Below, piece after piece: positions 1 to 5,957 of a DNA stretch of 6,247 nucleotides. This DNA is from Alphaproteobacteria bacterium. GTDB lineage: Bacteria > Pseudomonadota > Alphaproteobacteria > UBA9219. Each line of letters starts with the position of its first letter. Position 1 is the first letter of the stretch. The stretch is taken from contig JAGWKW010000079.1 in assembly GCA_028865155.1 (NCBI GenBank), positions 1-6,247 on the forward strand. Reading direction: 5' to 3'. A model generated the notes under the pieces. The model searched no databases. It was not told the origin of the DNA and saw nothing but the letters and a program-made list of their open reading frames with translations. The translations under genes and the position numbers were made by a program.

Positions 1-386
1 CGCACAGCTTGCACAGCGACGATGCGGATACGATAGAAGCCAAGTTGTTGTTGCAAAAACAGGCCGGGCATTTCCTGAACCGCGCCAATATCGGCATCGA
101 GCAGGGCGTCGGCCCGCATGCGGGCGGCGGGCCCGACCGCGTTTTCCTGTGGAGTACGCGTTATCTGTATACCGCGAAGTTCAATCCCGGTTTCGAAATC
201 CAGAGCGATTTCGGCAAGCCCAACGAAAGGCTGAGCTTCGACCAGCAGCAGCATTATGCCGGCCCGGCGGCCTATGGCGAATTGTTTCATAATGTGAAAT
301 ACGAAGCGGCCTATCTGTTCGGCGTGAGCCAAGGAGCGGCGCAGAGCGCGGTGCGGTTGCAGCTTGAATATGAAATGTATTTTTAA
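1..386 (+). CDS. Outer-membrane beta-barrel protein, C-terminal part (5' end outside window)
   Basis: The reading frame is open from the first bases (first full codon at position 3) to a TAA at 384-386, so about 127 C-terminal residues are seen and the start lies upstream. The visible part alternates polar and aromatic/aliphatic residues in short segments typical of beta-strands, for example FLWSTRYLYTAKF, then YGELFHNVKYEAAYLFGV, then VRLQLEYEMYF at the end. The chain ends in an aromatic-rich strand with a terminal Phe, the classical C-terminal signature recognised by the BAM machinery in Gram-negative outer-membrane proteins. No enzymatic motif is seen. The specific barrel family (porin, transport or solvent-tolerance type) cannot be named from this fragment. 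It converges on the AstE/AspA-like gene, and the two stop codons share the palindrome TTAA at 383-386. The barrel assignment is inference from strand pattern and C-terminus. Confidence 0.72.
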   Translation, partial: HSLHSDDADTIEAKLLLQKQAGHFLNRANIGIEQGVGPHAGGGPDRVFLWSTRYLYTAKFNPGFEIQSDFGKPNERLSFDQQQHYAGPAAYGELFHNVKYEAAYLFGVSQGAAQSAVRLQLEYEMYF

Positions 387-1255
387 TCGGCTGTGCCGAA
401 ATAGAACCATTCCTCGCCGACCGGCGCGTCGGCATGGGGCATGACGATATAGCCGTCGCCGGGGGCAGTGACGGCTATACCTTTGGCGTCGTGGCCGACG
501 GTTTCGCCTGCGGCTACCGTGTCCAGATGCTTCCACGGCTTGGCGAACGCGCCGTTGTCTTCGCGGTAATAGACACGGCGGACGGTGATGAGCCGAGCGG
601 CATTCGCCGTTGTTTGAGATGCCGTTTCTCCGGTCATGCCGAGATAGCGCAGGGCGTTGCGGATCGCACGGTAGGCGACATCCGGCGCTTGCGGATCGCG
701 GTGCTGTCCGCATTCGAGCGTGACCGAGGTTGCGCCGAAGCGGCGCGCATATTCGGTCGTTCCGGTCGATTCGTCCGTCAATTTTCCTTCCCCATGTCCT
801 GACGCGGCATAGGCGCTTGCCCAGCCTGTCAGTTGCGCATGCTCGCCGAGCCCGGCGGCGAAAACGCGGCCTTTTTCATCGCCTTCGCCGATGAAGATGA
901 AAGGCGGACCGCCGACGCTGTAGGAATGCAGGTCGAGCAGGAAGTCGCAGTCTGCGAGCAGAGGGCAGAGCAGGTTGCCGATTTTGGCTTCGTAGCAGTC
1001 GGGCTTTTCCATCGGAACCAGAAAGCGGTTCAGGTTGCGTTCGGTGAAGCGCACATCCTGCGCATAGGCGCGCGGGTTGGCGACGGGAACGAAGGTTACG
1101 CGTCCGCGCGTCAGGGCGACGGCACCGGAACGGATTTCCGGCACGATGCGGCGGATGGCTTCCGCGCCGCATTTTTCGTTGCCGTGAATCGCGCCGAGGA
1201 TGAGCAGGCACGGGCCTTCGGTTTCTTCGTTGGCGAAAGAGACGGTTTCGATCAT
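383..1255 (-). CDS. AstE/AspA-family zinc amidohydrolase (succinylglutamate desuccinylase/aspartoacylase-like, M14 fold)
   Basis: A 290-residue protein with the motifs of the succinylglutamate desuccinylase/aspartoacylase family. The zinc ligands are visible as HGNE (His24, Glu27) and DLH (His110). Substrate-binding elements are NPR (Asn60-Arg63 region) and NLNR (Asn76, Arg77). The catalytic general-base Glu is in TLECG (Glu181). Residues from about 222 to 290 form the beta-rich C-terminal domain typical of this family and end in EEWFYFG. No signal peptide or membrane segment is seen, so it should be cytosolic. The family hydrolyses N-acyl (succinyl or acetyl) alpha-amino acids. It is the last gene of the dgt-dapB-dapA-dapD run. 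The ATG is 9 nt after the dapD stop, with AAGGA overlapping that stop at good spacing. No arginine-succinyltransferase pathway genes are present, so a role in N-succinyl-diaminopimelate desuccinylation is a reasonable inference. The actual substrate is unproven. Confidence 0.88.
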   Translation of the reverse strand: MIETVSFANEETEGPCLLILGAIHGNEKCGAEAIRRIVPEIRSGAVALTRGRVTFVPVANPRAYAQDVRFTERNLNRFLVPMEKPDCYEAKIGNLLCPLLADCDFLLDLHSYSVGGPPFIFIGEGDEKGRVFAAGLGEHAQLTGWASAYAASGHGEGKLTDESTGTTEYARRFGATSVTLECGQHRDPQAPDVAYRAIRNALRYLGMTGETASQTTANAARLITVRRVYYREDNGAFAKPWKHLDTVAAGETVGHDAKGIAVTAPGDGYIVMPHADAPVGEEWFYFGTAD

Positions 1256-1261
1256 CGCAAA

Positions 1262-1266
1262 TCCTT
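1262..1266 (-). promoter_or_regulatory. Shine-Dalgarno site of the AstE/AspA-like gene, overlapping the dapD stop
   Basis: On the minus strand AAGGA lies 6 nt before the ATG at 1255-1253, and its first two bases are part of the dapD TAA (1267-1265). It supports the chosen start. It also means ribosomes finishing dapD sit on the initiation site of the next gene, which suggests translational coupling. Confidence 0.7.
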
Positions 1267-2020
1267 AACGCAGAAAATCTTCAAGCTGCAACGCCGCGTT
1301 CGTTTTGTCGTCGCGGTATTTGATGATGACGGGGCAGGCGATATGCAGCCCTTCGGCGATGCCCGCCGCGTTCGAGAGCGGGCGCGAACCTTGCACGACG
1401 ACGGCATTGGCCGGGACTTCGCGTTTATGGATGGTTTGTCTGATCGGGTCGTAGATCGGCGTTGCCGCCGACAGGATCGTTCCCGCCGCGACGACGGCGC
1501 GTTCGCCGACGCGTACGCCTTCAAGAACGGCTGCGCCCGCGCCGATGAAGGCATTGTCTTCGATAATGACCGGAAGCTGGCCGACAGGTTCCAGTACGCC
1601 GCCGATCTGCACGCCCGCGCTCAGATGCACATATTTGCCGATATAAGCGCAGGAGCCGACAAGGGCGTTGCTGTCCACCATCGTGCCTTCGTCGATGTAA
1701 GCGCCGATATTGACGAAGGCGGGCGGCATGATGACGACTTTGCGGGCGACGAAGGCTCCGGCGCGGACCGACGAGCCGCCCGGAACGAGCCGGACGCCGT
1801 CCTGCGGCGCGAAGCGGCGCGGATGAAGCCCTTCCTTGTCGACGAAGCCGTGATAGGGCGAGGTATCGTCGATGCCCATATCGGCGACATGATGCGCGGC
1901 GAAATAGTCGAGGATGCGCTGCTTGACCGTGGCGTCGACCTGCCAGACGCCTTGGGCGTCTTTTTGCGCGACGCGGGCTTCGCCCGTTTCGAGGGCGTGG
2001 AGAAATGCGGTATCGCTCAT
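1265..2020 (-). CDS. dapD: 2,3,4,5-tetrahydropyridine-2,6-dicarboxylate N-succinyltransferase
   Basis: DapD transfers succinyl from succinyl-CoA to tetrahydrodipicolinate, giving N-succinyl-2-amino-6-ketopimelate, the committed step of the succinylase branch of DAP/lysine synthesis in the cytosol. The 251-residue protein carries the DapD hallmark VNIGAYIDEGTMVDS (residues 103-117). This is followed by GSCAYIG, VHLSAGVQIGGVLEP and IIEDNAFIGAGA, the hexapeptide turns of a left-handed parallel beta-helix, then the segment VPANAVVVQGSRP (202-214). I place the start at the ATG at 2020, which overlaps the dapA stop as ATGA. The in-frame ATG at 2056 would add 12 unrelated, Arg-rich residues inside dapA. 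Compared with E. coli DapD as remembered, the N-terminal domain is about 28 residues shorter and the C-terminal tail differs in sequence, but the catalytic beta-helix core looks complete. There is little Shine-Dalgarno signal, so translation is probably coupled to dapA. Confidence 0.95.
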   Translation of the reverse strand: MSDTAFLHALETGEARVAQKDAQGVWQVDATVKQRILDYFAAHHVADMGIDDTSPYHGFVDKEGLHPRRFAPQDGVRLVPGGSSVRAGAFVARKVVIMPPAFVNIGAYIDEGTMVDSNALVGSCAYIGKYVHLSAGVQIGGVLEPVGQLPVIIEDNAFIGAGAAVLEGVRVGERAVVAAGTILSAATPIYDPIRQTIHKREVPANAVVVQGSRPLSNAAGIAEGLHIACPVIIKYRDDKTNAALQLEDFLR

Positions 2021-2916
2021 GCCGCGACGCTTTCGGATGCAAGCGCGCCGTGCCATTGCGCGACGGCCTGATGCGCGGCGCGAACCTGGTCGAGCGAGGC
2101 AAGGTCGTTCCGGCTTAGCGGCAGGCGCACGGCGCCGGATGCGATCATGCCCAGATCATGCATCAGCGCCTTGACCGGAACCGGGCTGGTCGTCGTGAAC
2201 ATGGCCTTGCTCGCGTTCCACCAGATTTGCCCGCGATAGCGCCCGGCGCGGCAGGCTTCGACATAGGCGCGGCACGCTTCGGGCCAGGCGTTGCCGACAA
2301 CCGAAACCAGCCCGCATGCGCCGAGCGGGGTTGCGGAAGCAAGCATATTGTCGTCGCCGCAATAAAGCGCGGCATCCGGCGCGGCGTCGGCGAAGCTGGC
2401 ATAGGCGTCGAGCCCGCCGCTGGATTCCTTGACCGCCCAGAAATTTTTATGTGCGCGCAAATCCGACAGGACGGCGGGATTGAGGGCCGCCCCGGTGCGG
2501 CCCGGCACGTTGTACAGCATGACCTGCGCATCCGCCGCGTCGAACAGCTTGCGGAACCAGCCGATTTGCCCCTGCGCCGCCGGTTTGGTGTAAAGCGGGG
2601 TTGCGGCCAGATAGGCGTGCGCGCCCTTGCCGCGGCAGAAATCGAGCCATGCCAGCGTTTGCGCCATATTGGCGTTCGGCGTTCCGACCATGACCGGAAC
2701 TTTAAGCCCCAGCGAGAAGGTGTAGCGCACGATTTCCTGTTTTTCCTCTTCGCTCAGCGACAGGGATTCTCCGGTGCTGCCCAATATCAGGATGCCGTTC
2801 CCGGCGGCTTCCTGCATTTTGAGGATTTTGCCGAAGCTGGCGTAATCGACGGCGGAACCGTCCGCCGTGAAAGGCGTGACCATCGCCGTCCATAACCATG
2901 TTTTGCGCGCGTCCAT
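2017..2916 (-). CDS. dapA: 4-hydroxy-tetrahydrodipicolinate synthase (DHDPS)
   Basis: DapA condenses pyruvate with aspartate semialdehyde, the first committed step to diaminopimelate and lysine. The 299-residue protein is a full-length (beta/alpha)8 aldolase of the DHDPS/N-acetylneuraminate lyase superfamily. Visible active-site elements are the Schiff-base Lys163 in AVKESSG, Tyr135 and Arg140 in YNVPGRTG (the Arg binds the semialdehyde carboxylate and marks DHDPS among its relatives), Tyr109, and GSTGES at 46-51. The last motif normally reads GTTGES, so the first Thr of the proton-relay pair is Ser47 here; Thr48 is kept. The start is well supported by AAAGGA with a 6-nt spacer. The gene begins 3 nt after the dapB stop, and its own stop overlaps the dapD start. 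The sequence looks divergent from the usual alphaproteobacterial DapA as I remember it, but nothing suggests loss of function. Confidence 0.94.
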   Translation of the reverse strand: MDARKTWLWTAMVTPFTADGSAVDYASFGKILKMQEAAGNGILILGSTGESLSLSEEEKQEIVRYTFSLGLKVPVMVGTPNANMAQTLAWLDFCRGKGAHAYLAATPLYTKPAAQGQIGWFRKLFDAADAQVMLYNVPGRTGAALNPAVLSDLRAHKNFWAVKESSGGLDAYASFADAAPDAALYCGDDNMLASATPLGACGLVSVVGNAWPEACRAYVEACRAGRYRGQIWWNASKAMFTTTSPVPVKALMHDLGMIASGAVRLPLSRNDLASLDQVRAAHQAVAQWHGALASESVAA

Positions 2917-2919
2917 GTT

Positions 2920-3606
2920 TTATCCTTTCGTCAGGGGCAAGAGAATATCGTCAACCAATGTTTCGAAAATATGCAGGCCCGGAGGCAGGCGGCCGATTTT
3001 ATCGCAGGCGAGAAGGACGCCTTCGGCGAAGGCCGCGCGGTCGTGCGCTTCGTGGGTTATCGAAATCGCGTCGTGGGCAAGCGCGAAGGAAACGGTATGC
3101 GTGCCTTTGGCGTCGCCTTCGCGCGCGACGGCGATGTCCTGCGCCGGGAAGCCAAGCGCCTGCGCGAGGTAAAGAGCGGTGCCGCTCGGCGCGTCGAGCT
3201 TGTGGATATGGTGCTTTTCCGCGATGCCGAGTTTCATGCCGCCGGGTTTCAGGGCGTCAAGCGCCGTTTTTATCCGCTGGGCGAAGAAGCGCATGACATT
3301 GAGGCCGAGGCTGAAATTGCTGCCGACGATCCATGCCGTATTCGCGGATTTGAGCCGCGCGTCGAGATCGTCCGGCCATGCGAAGCCTGTCGTGCCGATG
3401 ACGAGCGGAAGCCGGGAGTCCAGAAGAACGGGCATCAGCGCGGCGAAGGCGGGGCCGGGGACGAAGACGATGCCGGCGTCGGCTTGCCGCAACCCTTCGA
3501 CCGTCGCCGGGTTGCGCGTGTTGAAAACGCCCGCCAGATCGCGTTCCGGGATGGCGTCGCGGATGGCCTGCCCCGTTTTCCCCGTGCCGATCAGCGCATA
3601 TTTCAT
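2920..3606 (-). CDS. dapB: 4-hydroxy-tetrahydrodipicolinate reductase, short form
   Basis: DapB reduces the DapA product to tetrahydrodipicolinate with NAD(P)H. The protein begins with a Rossmann nucleotide-binding loop GTGKTG (residues 7-12). Next come GTTG (71-74) and GSNFSLGLN (95-103), then the DapB signature EKHHIHKLDAPSGTA (130-144), with His132 and Lys136 matching the catalytic His and Lys of the E. coli enzyme. The substrate-binding domain ends with HTVSFA and ITHEAHDRAAFAEG. The start is taken at the ATG at 3606, directly before KYALIGTG. The longer in-frame form starting at 3657 would add 17 residues that lie inside dgt and resemble nothing in the family. At 228 residues it is shorter than the roughly 270 of E. 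coli DapB. The loss is mainly between the second Rossmann strand and GTTG. The ATG lies 1 nt after the dgt stop with no strong ribosome binding site, implying coupling. Confidence 0.94.
   Translation of the reverse strand: MKYALIGTGKTGQAIRDAIPERDLAGVFNTRNPATVEGLRQADAGIVFVPGPAFAALMPVLLDSRLPLVIGTTGFAWPDDLDARLKSANTAWIVGSNFSLGLNVMRFFAQRIKTALDALKPGGMKLGIAEKHHIHKLDAPSGTALYLAQALGFPAQDIAVAREGDAKGTHTVSFALAHDAISITHEAHDRAAFAEGVLLACDKIGRLPPGLHIFETLVDDILLPLTKG
2923..2928 (-). promoter_or_regulatory. Shine-Dalgarno site of dapA inside the dapB 3' end
   Basis: On the minus strand AAAGGA lies 6 nt upstream of the dapA ATG (2916-2914) and within the last codons of dapB, just before its TAA. It is one of the two clearest ribosome binding sites in the run and fixes the dapA start. 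Confidence 0.75.
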
Positions 3607-3607
3607 G

Positions 3608-4801
3608 TCAGGCCATCGCATCCGTTGAAAACAGCTTGCGGTGTTCGCGCACGGCAAAGCGGTCGGTCATGCCTGCGATGTAATCCGCGATGATGCGGGC
3701 TTTGGCCGTGTCGTCGCCGCGGGTTTCCTCCACCGAGGCGAACCACGCCGAAGGCAGGCAGTCGGGCTGCGCCATGAAGAAATCGAACAGGTCATGGACG
3801 ATGCGCCGCGCCTTGGCGCAGATCCGGTTGATGCGATGATGGCGGTAGAGCCGTTCATGCAGGAAGCCGCGCAGGGTTTCGACATGGCGTGCCATTGCCG
3901 GGCTGAACCCGACCACAGGGCGGCCTGCCGCGCGGATATCCTCGGCGGAACGCGGGGCGAGCGCGCCGAGATTGGCGCGTGTGGTTTCCAGCACGTCGCC
4001 GATCATAAGGCCGATGACTTCGCGCACCGCTTCGTACATCAATCTTTCGCGCGCGGCGTTCGGATAGGCGTCGCGCATTTTCTCGATCGACGGGCCGAAC
4101 AAGGGCAGGTCGCGTAAATCCTCGAGCCGGAAAAACCCGGCGCGGTGCCCGTCGTCGATATCGTGCGTGTTATAGGCGATGTCGTCGGACAGGGCGGCGA
4201 TCTGCGCTTCAGGTCCGGCGAAGGTGTCGAGTTCGAGATTCCATTTTGCGTTGAAAGAGGCAAGCGTCGGCAGCCTGTCGGCTGGTTTGACGGGGCCGTT
4301 ATGCTTGATGACGCCTTCCAGCGTTTCCCATGTCAGGTTCAGCCCGTCGAAACGCGCATAGCGGTTTTCGAGCGCGGTCAGGATGCGGAACGTCTGTTCG
4401 TTATGGCTGAAGCCGCCATAGGGGCGCATGGCCTCGGCAAGGCCGTCTTCGCCCGCATGACCGAAGCAGGTATGGCCGAGATCGTGGGCGAGCGCGACGG
4501 TTTCGGCCAAGTCCTCGTCGAGCCGCAAGGTACGGCTCAGCGAGCGCGCAATTTGCGCGACTTCGAGCGAGTGAGTCAGCCGGGTGCGGTAATAATCGCC
4601 CTCGCTTTCGATGAAGACTTGCGTTTTGTTGCGCAATTTGCGGAATGCCCCGGAATGGATGATGCGGTCGCGGTCGCGCTGGAACTCGCTGCGCGAGGCG
4701 CTTGGCGCTTCGTGGATCAGGCGTCCCCGGCTGCGGGCGGCCTGGGTAGCGTAAGGGGCAAGGGCAGGGGCGTTGAGCATGGCTTGAAAATCCGGCTTCA
4801 T
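3608..4801 (-). CDS. dgt: Deoxyguanosinetriphosphate triphosphohydrolase-like protein (HD domain)
   Basis: Members of this family hydrolyse dNTPs to the deoxynucleoside plus triphosphate and are thought to help control dNTP pools. The 397-residue protein has FRKLRNKTQVF (53-63), RTRLTHSLEVA (72-82, His77) and AHDLGHTCFGHAGE (105-118, with the His106-Asp107 pair). Further on is SDDIAYNTHDIDD (205-217), which supplies the last metal-ligand Asp. Together these give the HD metal site. The N-terminal APYATQAARSRGRL is typical of the alphaproteobacterial type. The ATG at 4801 is used; an internal Met at codon 8 (ATG at 4780) is the alternative, and neither has a good Shine-Dalgarno site. It is divergent from the erpA-like gene across 44 bp and is the first gene of the run that continues into dapB. 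Substrate preference (dGTP or general dNTP) cannot be told from sequence. Confidence 0.93.
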   Translation of the reverse strand: MKPDFQAMLNAPALAPYATQAARSRGRLIHEAPSASRSEFQRDRDRIIHSGAFRKLRNKTQVFIESEGDYYRTRLTHSLEVAQIARSLSRTLRLDEDLAETVALAHDLGHTCFGHAGEDGLAEAMRPYGGFSHNEQTFRILTALENRYARFDGLNLTWETLEGVIKHNGPVKPADRLPTLASFNAKWNLELDTFAGPEAQIAALSDDIAYNTHDIDDGHRAGFFRLEDLRDLPLFGPSIEKMRDAYPNAARERLMYEAVREVIGLMIGDVLETTRANLGALAPRSAEDIRAAGRPVVGFSPAMARHVETLRGFLHERLYRHHRINRICAKARRIVHDLFDFFMAQPDCLPSAWFASVEETRGDDTAKARIIADYIAGMTDRFAVREHRKLFSTDAMA

Positions 4802-4845
4802 GAGCGCACATTAACATTGGCGAAAGCAGCAGGAAAGCACCGAAA
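4802..4845. promoter_or_regulatory. Divergent intergenic region between dgt and erpA-like gene (presumed promoters)
   Basis: These 44 bp are the only real intergenic gap in the window, and both flanking transcription units must start in or next to it. For the plus strand, TTGAAA at 4784-4789 followed after 17 bp by CACATT (4807-4812) is a weak sigma70-like candidate, with its -35 inside dgt. On the minus strand only poor -10-like matches are seen (TAATGT region). No clear operator, inverted repeat or Fe-S regulator (IscR/RirA-type) box was recognised. The regulatory role is inferred from position. Confidence 0.4.
4831..4834 (+). promoter_or_regulatory. Candidate Shine-Dalgarno site of the erpA-like gene
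   Basis: AGGA (within CAGGAAAG) lies 11 nt before the ATG at 4846, a slightly long but acceptable spacing, and is the only purine-rich candidate upstream of this start. Confidence 0.5.
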
Positions 4846-5187
4846 ATGACTATTTCACTAAGCGAAGCGGCGGCACGGCGCATCGGCAAGGTCGTGGCCG
4901 AATCGGCTGAGGCCGTGCAGGGCGTCCGGCTTGAAGTCTTGGGCGGAGGCTGTTCGGGCTATCAGTATAAGTTCGGTTTCGCCGATGCCATCGACGTGGA
5001 CGATGATATTGTCGTCGAACGCGACGGGGCGAAGCTTGTGGTCGACAAGACATCGCTGCAGCTGCTCGATGGAAGCGAGGTCGATTACGGCGAGGGGCTG
5101 ATGGAATCCGGGTTCCGTATCGTCAATCCGCAGGCGGCATCGAGCTGCGGTTGCGGTAGTTCGTTTTCGGTCGGGGATAAGGCATGA
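4846..5187 (+). CDS. erpA: A-type iron-sulfur cluster carrier (HesB/IscA/ErpA family)
   Basis: This is a small cytosolic protein that accepts a Fe-S cluster from the assembly scaffold and hands it to target apoproteins. The 113-residue length is usual for the family. All three conserved cysteines are present: Cys36 in GGGCSGYQY, and Cys101 and Cys103 in SSCGCGSSF near the C-terminus. The central LLDGSEVDYGEGLMESGFRI stretch matches the family core, including the conserved VDY and GF-x-NP pattern. It is the first gene of the plus-strand pair and overlaps xthA by ATGA. I cannot separate ErpA from IscA or SufA orthology by sequence alone. The symbol follows the usual naming of this gene beside dgt in alphaproteobacteria and is less certain than the family call. 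Confidence 0.93.
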   Translation: MTISLSEAAARRIGKVVAESAEAVQGVRLEVLGGGCSGYQYKFGFADAIDVDDDIVVERDGAKLVVDKTSLQLLDGSEVDYGEGLMESGFRIVNPQAASSCGCGSSFSVGDKA

Positions 5188-5957
5188 AAATTGCGACCTG
5201 GAACGTCAATTCGATCCGCGCGCGCCTGCCGAACGTGATGGCGTGGCTGGCGGAGGCGAAGCCGGATATTCTGCTGATGCAGGAAATCAAATGCGAGACG
5301 GATGCTTTTCCGGCCATGGATTTCAAGGCGGCGGGGTACGAAACCCATGCGCTGGGTCAGAAATCCTATAACGGCGTGGCGATTGCCAGCCTGCATCCCA
5401 TCGAAGCCGTGCATGAAGGCCTGCCTGGCGATGCAAAGGACGAGCAGGCGCGCTATGTCGAGGTGACCATTAAAGGCGTCCGTGTTGCCAGTATTTATGC
5501 GCCGAACGGCAATCCTGTCGGCACGGAAAAATACGATTACAAGCTGGCCTGGCTTGCGCGGCTTAAAAAACATGCGGCGGCCTTGCTGCGCGATGAAAAG
5601 CCGGTCGTCCTCGGCGGCGATTATAATGTCATTCCCGAACCCATCGATGTTCACGATCCTGCGGCGTGGGAAGGCGATGCGCTTTATCTGCCGCAAACGC
5701 GGGCCGCATTGCGCGACATTCTCAATCTCGGTTATGCCGATATTTTCCGCGCCCTTCATCCGCACCGGAAAAACGCTTACACATTCTGGGATTATCAGGG
5801 CGGGGCATGGCCGCGCGACAATGGCATTCGCATCGACCATTTCCTGCTGTCGCCCGAAGCCGTGGACAGGGTTGCGGGTTGTACAATCGACCGCGCCCCG
5901 CGCGGCGAGGACAAGGCTTCGGATCACACGCCGGTTATTCTGGAGTTACGAGCCTGA
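5184..5957 (+). CDS. xthA: Exodeoxyribonuclease III (AP endonuclease)
   Basis: This enzyme cleaves DNA 5' to abasic sites and removes 3' blocking groups and nucleotides in base-excision repair. The 257-residue protein has the full exonuclease-endonuclease-phosphatase fold motif set. These are WNVNSIRARL at the N-terminus (Asn7), MQEIKC (Glu34), SIYAPNG (Tyr105), GGDYNV (Asp146, Asn148), RIDHFLLS (Asp218) and SDHTPV (Asp247, His248). They correspond to the catalytic residues of E. coli ExoIII. The WNVNSIRAR start and LMQEIKCETDAFP segment mark the ExoIII (Xth) branch rather than the phosphatase relatives. The ATG overlaps the erpA-like stop (ATGA at 5184-5187) and is preceded by a purine-rich GGGGA, so the two genes should be co-transcribed and coupled. 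The 3' end overlaps the convergent minus-strand gene by 12 bp. Confidence 0.96.
   Translation: MKIATWNVNSIRARLPNVMAWLAEAKPDILLMQEIKCETDAFPAMDFKAAGYETHALGQKSYNGVAIASLHPIEAVHEGLPGDAKDEQARYVEVTIKGVRVASIYAPNGNPVGTEKYDYKLAWLARLKKHAAALLRDEKPVVLGGDYNVIPEPIDVHDPAAWEGDALYLPQTRAALRDILNLGYADIFRALHPHRKNAYTFWDYQGGAWPRDNGIRIDHFLLSPEAVDRVAGCTIDRAPRGEDKASDHTPVILELRA

Noticed and set aside
113..124. Perfect 12-nt palindrome CCCGCATGCGGG
   Set aside because: It lies inside the barrel coding sequence, occurs once and has no associated repeat or promoter context, so it is probably chance in GC-rich DNA.
387..399. Small hairpin TCGGC-TGT-GCCGA after the barrel gene's stop, as a possible terminator
   Set aside because: The stem is only 5 bp and no T-tract follows it on either strand. 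It also lies in the coding end of the convergent gene.
2021..2056. Upstream alternative start for dapD (12 more codons)
   Set aside because: The added residues are Arg-rich, lie within dapA coding sequence and do not match the DapD N-terminal domain. The ATGA overlap start is better.
833..2071. Long plus-strand open frame (412 codons) antisense to the amidohydrolase and dapD
   Set aside because: It is in exact codon register with both minus-strand genes, where stops arise only from the rare sense codons TTA, CTA and TCA. The long frame is therefore expected in GC-rich DNA. Its translation is low-complexity, charged and has no family motif, while the minus strand has clear ones.
2158..2895. 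Plus-strand open frame antisense to dapA
   Set aside because: This is a shadow of the dapA codons in the mirrored register, with no recognisable motifs or plausible ribosome binding site.
3607..3657. Upstream alternative start for dapB (17 more codons)
   Set aside because: The extension lies inside dgt, and family members start just before the Rossmann loop, as the ATG at 3606 does.
5085..5927. Minus-strand open frame antisense to xthA and the erpA-like gene
   Set aside because: It is in codon register with xthA, which has a complete catalytic motif set on the plus strand. The antisense translation shows no family features.
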